From Candidatus Sulfopaludibacter sp. SbA3 (GTDB lineage: Bacteria > Acidobacteriota > Terriglobia > Bryobacterales > Bryobacteraceae): 46,652 nt of DNA. Location: contig CAMATG010000004.1 of NCBI GenBank assembly GCA_945860645.1, positions 1 to 46,652 of the forward strand, read 5' to 3'. The notes under the pieces are model-generated. The model was not told the DNA's origin. It was given only the letters and a program-made list of their open reading frames with translations, and did not search any database. The position numbers and the translations under genes were made by a program. Shown piece after piece: positions 41,697 through 46,652 of the stretch; the stretch's first letter is position 1, and every line of letters begins with the position of its first letter.

Positions 41697-42581
41697 CTAC
41701 CGGCCGACGTATTTAACGCTAACCGTGTCGGTCGCCGTCGTACCCTTGGCGTCCGTCACCGCCAGCTCGATCACATAATCGATCGGGCCGCGCGTGTTGA
41801 ACTGCACCACCGGCTTGTCCGAGTCGGCGAACATGATCGTCGCCACCGGGCTGCCCTTGGCGCTCGACCACTTGTACGTCAATTTCCCGCCGTCAGAAGC
41901 CACCGAACCCGACCCGTCCAGACCAATCTGGAACGCTTCCGTCGTGATGTTCTTCGGCTTGGCAGAGGCCGAGGTCGGCGTCGCCGGCGCGCAGCGGTTC
42001 GGCTTCTCTCCGGGCCCGCCTTCCAGGCACGGAATCGCGGTCAAATACGCAAAGATCGCTTCGATTTCCACGTCGTTCATGTCCTGATACACGGTCCACG
42101 GCATCACCTGCAACAGCGGCGAAATCTGCGGATGCAGCTTGGCCAAATCGACGCCCGTGCGGAATACCTGCTTGAAGTTCGCCAGGCTACCCGTCACCGG
42201 ACCCTGCGCGCTCGGCGTCAGGTTGCGCGACGTAAACGGCCCAAACACATTGCCGCCGGCCATATAAGTGGCCTTGTCGATCACCTTCGTCTGCCCGCGG
42301 AACGGATCGCCGCCGGCCTTGTACGCCGGGTTCGTGTGGCAGTCGTTACAGCCGCCGATCGCGTTCACAAGATAGCTCCCGTAGCCCACCTGGTTTCTGT
42401 CTTTCCCCGTCAAATCCAGCGCGACCGGGGCGATGTCCAGGCCCTTCTTCACCGCTGCGGCGTCATAGACCACAGCCGTCTGCGCCTGCACCGCCGGCGC
42501 GTTCACCAGATTCCAGGTACCAGCTGCCACTACGGCCCCGGCCACCAACGCCGCGAAAGTGCGGACGTGATTCGTGTTCAT
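41697..42581 (-). CDS. Exported monohaem cytochrome c with PKD-like tail
   Basis: ATG 42581 (MNTNHVRTFAALVAGAVVAAGT) is preferred because AGGAG lies eight bases before it; 294 residues with a signal peptide. A single haem site CNDCH is near residues 78-82 (INAIGGCNDCHTNP-type string), and VMPWTVYQDM provides a likely distal Met. Residues of about 205-294 form a PKD/cadherin-like sandwich (GLDGSGSVASDGGKLTYKWS, YVIELAVTDAKGTTATDTV). It is probably a periplasmic electron carrier tethered by the sandwich domain. It follows the peroxidase gene after 45 bases and is a plausible partner. Confidence 0.85.
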   Translation of the reverse strand: MNTNHVRTFAALVAGAVVAAGTWNLVNAPAVQAQTAVVYDAAAVKKGLDIAPVALDLTGKDRNQVGYGSYLVNAIGGCNDCHTNPAYKAGGDPFRGQTKVIDKATYMAGGNVFGPFTSRNLTPSAQGPVTGSLANFKQVFRTGVDLAKLHPQISPLLQVMPWTVYQDMNDVEIEAIFAYLTAIPCLEGGPGEKPNRCAPATPTSASAKPKNITTEAFQIGLDGSGSVASDGGKLTYKWSSAKGSPVATIMFADSDKPVVQFNTRGPIDYVIELAVTDAKGTTATDTVSVKYVGR

Positions 42582-42626
42582 TCTCAATGCTCCTATTGTG
42601 TTTGGGTTAACAGCTAATCCAGGGGT

Positions 42627-45134
42627 CTACTGGATGTGTATCTTCACCACATTGGTGACTTGTCCGTCGACATTCAGCACGACGTCGACGATTCCTGCTC
42701 CACGTAAACTACGCGGAATTTCAATGTTGATCTGGTCCTGCCCAGCAAAGGTGCCCTGCGCGCCCGCATAGGCCGCCGTCACCGTCGTGTTGCCAATCCG
42801 CGCCGTGACATCGGCGGCGTGCGCCCGAATGCCCGTCCCATAAAGGATCAAAAACACCTGCCGCCCATCGGGGCCTAGGTCGATCGGGTTCAATTCCACG
42901 GCGCCAGCCGCGGTCACGCGAACCGCGTTCGCCACCGTCTGCCCGCCGTCCTGATAACTGATCACATTCGCCGCCGCAAAACCGTTGACGCTAAACAATC
43001 CCGGCGCCACACCGCGCACCAGAATCTCCGAGCGCTGCGCCGCCGTGCCAGCCGCGCCCGATACCGCGACGCTCGCCGGCCCGGCCGCCACGCCCGCCGG
43101 TACCTGGAAGTTCACCTGCCCCGGCGAAGCGAAAAACAGCGGCGCCTGCCGCGCCACCCCAGCCGAGTCTTCAATCGTCAGCGTCAACCCCGCCAGCGTC
43201 GTCGGTGCCGGATTGGTCTCCGCCGCCGCCGTCGCATTCGTGAAGCCCGTGCCAAACGCGCTCCCAATCGAATCCGCCGCAAAAATGCTGCGCTGGAAAC
43301 TGGCCGCGTTCGCCGGCACGAAACCGGTCGCCGTCACAGCCTCAATCGCGCAGGCGTCGTTCATGTTGTGAGCCCGGCTGCCATCGTTACCCACGCCAGC
43401 CAGCAACTCTTCAAAGGTCTGCAGCGGCACGCTGCTGCCATTCCGGCCCACGGCCGCCAGGCCTACCCAACGGTCCGCCGCGCTCAACGGCGTCGCCGGG
43501 TCGCCGGTGGCGCGCAACGTGTGGCCATCGGGGACGCACAGCTCGGGGTGGTCAAACGGAGCCCGTTCAAACTTCACCCGGTCGTCCGTCAGCGCCTTCA
43601 AAAACTCCACCATGTCGGCCTGGTCCTGCGCGCTCAGGTTCAGCGGCTTGATGTCGGGGCCATTCACCGGATTCGGCGCATAATCCCCGCCGCGGTTGTA
43701 AAACTCCATCACCTGCTTCAGCGTCGCCTGCCCGCCGTTGTGGAAATACGGACCGGTGAACTCCACGTTCCGCAGCCCCGGCGTCTTGAACCGCCCCCGC
43801 GCCGAAGCGGGGGAGTTGTCGGTCGGCAACACGCTCGCCAGCGGCTTTCCAAAGCCATCGTTACCGCCCAGGCCCACGTCTTCCCCGATCGGCCGCACGC
43901 CGATGTGGAAGAAGCCCGTATCACGCCCCTGCTTCAACGGATCGTTGCTGTTAAAGCCGCTATGCGTCGCCAACGTCGTCTCCGCGCCCGCGTGGCAGTT
44001 GCTGCATCCCGTGCGGCCAATAAACAGCCGCAATCCGGCGATCGCCGAATTGCTCAGAGCATTCAAATTCCCCTCGGCAAACCGGTCCACCGGGCTGTCG
44101 TTCGATATCAACGTGGCCTCATACGCCTGCACCGCCATGCCGAAAAACACCGAGAAATTCGCCTCGGCCTGCGTATACCGGTCGCCCTCGGCCTCCACCG
44201 TCTGCGTCGATTCCCAATACGCCGGCTGGAACGCCGCCTTCACTAAATCCAAATACGTGGTGCCCCGCGCGAACCCGCGCCCTTGTGCATTGGCATACCG
44301 CGCCAGAACACTGTCATCCGCCGCCACCCGCTGGTTCGCCAACGGACGCGCTGGCAACAGCTTCCGGCCCACTTTGCCCCAGCTCCGGTCGTAGGACATC
44401 TCCGACAGGTTCAACACCGGGCCCACCGCCTGCGATGCCAGGCTCGACTTCTCCAGCCGCAGCGCCTCCGCCTTCAGCGTCCCGCCGGCGGACGTGTAAA
44501 CCGTTGCCCCCGTGTCCGATACGCCAAACGGCGACTGGCCCGAAAACGTCTCGCTCGCCCGTCCATCCCAGAAGTTTCGGAAGTTGAACACGGCGTTAAT
44601 CACCGACGGCGCGTTCCGATCCGTCACCCGGCGCACGTTCAGCGAACTGGCCTGGAACACCGGATCCCGCACGTCACTGGCGAGCTCGCCAGCCACACCC
44701 GGCAGCACCTCTTGCAGCTTCCGGTTGAACATCCCGGCAGACCCGGCCCGGTACGTCACATCCCGCAACACCTGCGAGTTCTGTTGGTCCGGATTCGCCA
44801 GCCGGTGAAACGGAAAGTCGGCCGCCGTCAGCTTATAGTTCGGGGTAAAGGAGCCCGCCGGATTCGCCAGCTGGTTCGTCAGCCGGTGATCGGCGCCCGC
44901 GTGGAAGTGGCACGTGGCGCAGGCGGTCTTCCCGTCGCTGCCCACCTGCATATCCCAAAACAGGGCTTTCCCCAACGCCAGCAGCGCCGCGTTGTCGCGG
45001 ACGTAAGTCGACAGGTTCCCCGGGCCCGGCACCGTCACCGTTTTCAACGACGGGACATTCGTCGGCGCGCGCTGCGCCATCCCAACGAACCCAGCCAGGC
45101 TCAGAAGGCCAATACCAAACGTGATTCTAGACAA
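42627..45134 (-). CDS. Di-haem cytochrome c peroxidase (MauG/CcpA-like) with Solibacter C-terminal domain
   Basis: TTG 45134 (MSRITFGIGLLSLAGFVGMAQ) with GGAG seven bases upstream gives 835 residues and a clean signal peptide; a longer frame crosses the divergent gene. Two haem sites are seen, CATCH near 70 and CSNCH near 377. Residues of about 40-590 have the peroxidase pattern (LGKALFWDMQVGSDGKTACATC, then RFKTPGLRNVEFTGPYFHNGG with an axial-ligand region). Residues of about 600-835 are a TIGR03437 domain (NAASFQRSIFAADSIGSAFG, FLILYGTGIRAHAADV, GQDQINIEIPRSL). It may reduce peroxide or oxidise protein side chains. Confidence 0.88.
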   Translation of the reverse strand: MSRITFGIGLLSLAGFVGMAQRAPTNVPSLKTVTVPGPGNLSTYVRDNAALLALGKALFWDMQVGSDGKTACATCHFHAGADHRLTNQLANPAGSFTPNYKLTAADFPFHRLANPDQQNSQVLRDVTYRAGSAGMFNRKLQEVLPGVAGELASDVRDPVFQASSLNVRRVTDRNAPSVINAVFNFRNFWDGRASETFSGQSPFGVSDTGATVYTSAGGTLKAEALRLEKSSLASQAVGPVLNLSEMSYDRSWGKVGRKLLPARPLANQRVAADDSVLARYANAQGRGFARGTTYLDLVKAAFQPAYWESTQTVEAEGDRYTQAEANFSVFFGMAVQAYEATLISNDSPVDRFAEGNLNALSNSAIAGLRLFIGRTGCSNCHAGAETTLATHSGFNSNDPLKQGRDTGFFHIGVRPIGEDVGLGGNDGFGKPLASVLPTDNSPASARGRFKTPGLRNVEFTGPYFHNGGQATLKQVMEFYNRGGDYAPNPVNGPDIKPLNLSAQDQADMVEFLKALTDDRVKFERAPFDHPELCVPDGHTLRATGDPATPLSAADRWVGLAAVGRNGSSVPLQTFEELLAGVGNDGSRAHNMNDACAIEAVTATGFVPANAASFQRSIFAADSIGSAFGTGFTNATAAAETNPAPTTLAGLTLTIEDSAGVARQAPLFFASPGQVNFQVPAGVAAGPASVAVSGAAGTAAQRSEILVRGVAPGLFSVNGFAAANVISYQDGGQTVANAVRVTAAGAVELNPIDLGPDGRQVFLILYGTGIRAHAADVTARIGNTTVTAAYAGAQGTFAGQDQINIEIPRSLRGAGIVDVVLNVDGQVTNVVKIHIQ

Positions 45135-45240
45135 CCAGTGTCTCCGGCATGCAAATTTACGCGCGATCCAGCGGGCAAAACGGTCTATCGGCTGCGAAAG
45201 CCAAAAATGTGAGGCGTATTTGTAATTATAGTGGATTCCT
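45135..45240. promoter_or_regulatory. Divergent promoter region of peroxidase and propeller genes
   Basis: The 106 bases between two divergent starts contain TATAAT on the minus strand (45225-45230), a perfect -10 hexamer for the peroxidase gene but without a good -35. On the plus strand TATAGT (45227-45232) is a weak -10 that would give a very short leader for the propeller gene. Confidence 0.35.
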
Positions 45241-46428
45241 ATGCCGCTCCTCTCCCGCCGGGCCCTGCTCGCCTCCCTCGCCGCCGGCTCCCCCATCCGC
45301 CAGATCACCAAAGGCCCCCATTTCCACTGGTTCGGCTACTACGACAAGCTCCAATTCGACCCCACCGGCCGCTACATTCTCTCCAATGAAGTGACCTTCG
45401 AAGGACGCTCCCCACTGGCCACCGACTCCATTCGCGTCGGCCTCATCGATACCGGGGACAAGGACCGCTGGACCGACCTCGGCGCCTCCTTCGCCTGGAA
45501 CTGGCAACAGGGCTGCATGCTCCAGTGGATCCCCGGCTCGAAGACCGACGTCATCTGGAACGACCGCCTCGACGGCCAGTTCGTCAGCCACATCATGAAC
45601 GTGAAGACCGGGAAGAAGCGCACCATCCCCAGCCCCGTCTACACCTTGAGCCCCGACGGCAAGTGGGGCATCACCTGCGACTTCCGCCGCCTCAACGACG
45701 TTCGCCCCGGCTACGGCTACGCCGGCGTCCCCGATCCCAACTTCGACAAGCGCATCCCCGACGACGTCGGCATCTGGCGTGTCGACCTCGCCACCGGAAA
45801 ACGATCCCTACTCATCAGCGTCGCCGACGCCGCCGCCATTCCCTATCCCGGCGGCTATTCCAACAACGCCAAGCACTGGTTCAACCACCTGCTCATCAGC
45901 CCCGATGGCGCCCGCTTCATCTTCCTCCACCGCTGGCGTGGGGATAAGGAGGGGAAGAGCTTCTCCACCCGTCTGTTCACCGCCAACGCCCAAGGCAAGG
46001 AGCTCTATGTCACCGACCCCCACGGCAAGACCTCCCACTTCATCTGGCGCGATCCGAGCCATATCCTCGCCTGGGCCTGGCACCCGTCGAAAGGCGACAA
46101 GTTCTACCTGTACAAGGACCGGACAGACCAGGTGGAAGCCATCGGCCCGGACGTCATGACCGTAAACGGGCACTGCACGTACCTGAACCGGGACAACAAC
46201 CGCTGGATTCTGAACGACACCTACCCGGACAAAGAGCGGAACCAGAACGTCTACCTGTACGACGTCCAAACCGGCGTCCGCCGTCCGCTGGGCAGCTTCT
46301 ACGCCCCGCCGGAATACACCGGCGAATGGCGTTGCGACACTCATCCCCGCTCCAGCCCCGACGGCCGCAAGGTGGTCATCGACTCGGCCCACAACGGCGG
46401 CCGCCAGATGTACCTGATCGAACTTTAG
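45241..46428 (+). CDS. TolB-like beta-propeller protein
   Basis: 395 residues. A short N-terminal segment (MPLLSRRALLASLAAGSP) with paired arginines could be a truncated Tat-like signal. The body has repeated PD40-like strands (FDPTGRYILSNEV, LSPDGKWGITCDF, ISPDGARFIFLHRW, SSPDGRKVVIDS) suggesting six or seven blades, and HFHWFGYYDK near the start is distinctive. It recalls exported propeller proteins of Acidobacteriota and oligogalacturonate-lyase-like folds, but no catalytic set is evident. The stop overlaps that of the next gene by 4 bases. Confidence 0.75.
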   Translation: MPLLSRRALLASLAAGSPIRQITKGPHFHWFGYYDKLQFDPTGRYILSNEVTFEGRSPLATDSIRVGLIDTGDKDRWTDLGASFAWNWQQGCMLQWIPGSKTDVIWNDRLDGQFVSHIMNVKTGKKRTIPSPVYTLSPDGKWGITCDFRRLNDVRPGYGYAGVPDPNFDKRIPDDVGIWRVDLATGKRSLLISVADAAAIPYPGGYSNNAKHWFNHLLISPDGARFIFLHRWRGDKEGKSFSTRLFTANAQGKELYVTDPHGKTSHFIWRDPSHILAWAWHPSKGDKFYLYKDRTDQVEAIGPDVMTVNGHCTYLNRDNNRWILNDTYPDKERNQNVYLYDVQTGVRRPLGSFYAPPEYTGEWRCDTHPRSSPDGRKVVIDSAHNGGRQMYLIEL

Positions 46429-46607
46429 AGCTTATTCTTCAGCGCGGCCTCAGCCTTGTCGGCGAGTTCGCGGATCTTGGCGATGGCCTCGTCGAGGAAC
46501 GGCTCGGCCTGCGTCGCGGCGATTTTGGCGAGTGCTTCGACCTTGTCGGCCAACAGCTTCGTGGCTTCGCCCACCTCGTGGGCCGCGGCTTTGACTTCGG
46601 GATTCAT
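46425..46607 (-). CDS. Small amphipathic helical protein
   Basis: From MNPEVKAAAHEVGEATKLL the gene encodes 60 residues; a start near the window edge (46646, MYSSIKEGY) would add 13. The sequence is almost all helix, with alternating alanine, lysine and glutamate (KVEALAKIAATQAEPFLDEA, IRELADKAEAALKNKL). It resembles small histone-H1-like or late-embryogenesis-like helical proteins, and could be a DNA- or lipid-associated accessory. It has no recognised domain. AGGG close upstream is a weak ribosome-binding site. Confidence 0.5.
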   Translation of the reverse strand: MNPEVKAAAHEVGEATKLLADKVEALAKIAATQAEPFLDEAIAKIRELADKAEAALKNKL

Positions 46608-46652
46608 GGCACCCTGAGTGTACCCCTCTTTTATGGACGAGTACATACGCTC

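Overview
The window is GC-rich chromosomal DNA and most likely comes from an Acidobacteriota member of the Solibacter/Bryobacter type (order Bryobacterales). The best evidence is two secreted proteins (1137-3173 and 42627-45134) that end in the roughly 220-residue C-terminal domain defined from Solibacter (TIGR03437). A DUF1501/DUF1800 pair, a TolB-like propeller protein, long exported proteins of unknown function and an rpoN-hpf-rapZ cluster fit this. I see no rRNA, tRNA, phage, insertion sequence or CRISPR array.

Left part (1-14.6 kb): the end of a TPR protein; an ATP-grasp ligase and a secreted pectinacetylesterase-like protein; a divergent alpha/beta-hydrolase plus sialidase-like fusion; a four-gene minus-strand unit for envelope or glycan chemistry (GT2 glycosyltransferase, FAD oxidoreductase, CE4 deacetylase, nitrilase-fold amidase); a PduO cobalamin adenosyltransferase; a DMT transporter fused to a TPR tail; a flotillin-like SPFH protein; a DUF3592 membrane protein; and CbrC plus dUTPase. 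Middle (14.6-24 kb): a long ThyX-type thymidylate synthase divergent from dut; a sigma-54 activator with a degenerate receiver; a TPR protein; a large exported protein of unknown function; a TIP30-like NAD(P)-binding protein; a CPBP protease; an exported protein translationally coupled to a 56-residue cysteine protein. The segment 24.0-29.0 kb is a complete TetR-controlled efflux system (permease, ATPase, HlyD adaptor, TolC) with a clear promoter and operator. Next come rapZ, hpf and rpoN, a TetA-like MFS pump, and a DUF1800-DUF1501 operon preceded by a good sigma-54 -24/-12 promoter with an upstream inverted repeat. The right end has ogt, a TIM-barrel isomerase and fdhD; a c-type cytochrome with a PKD-like tail and a MauG/CcpA-type di-haem peroxidase; a propeller protein; and a small helical protein.

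Two large-scale patterns stand out. The plus strand is G-rich up to about 14.5 kb and C-rich after it, whichever way the genes point, which is the sign change expected where replication forks meet. Convergent genes are packed very tightly: of eight tail-to-tail pairs, four share a 4-base stop overlap and two abut exactly.
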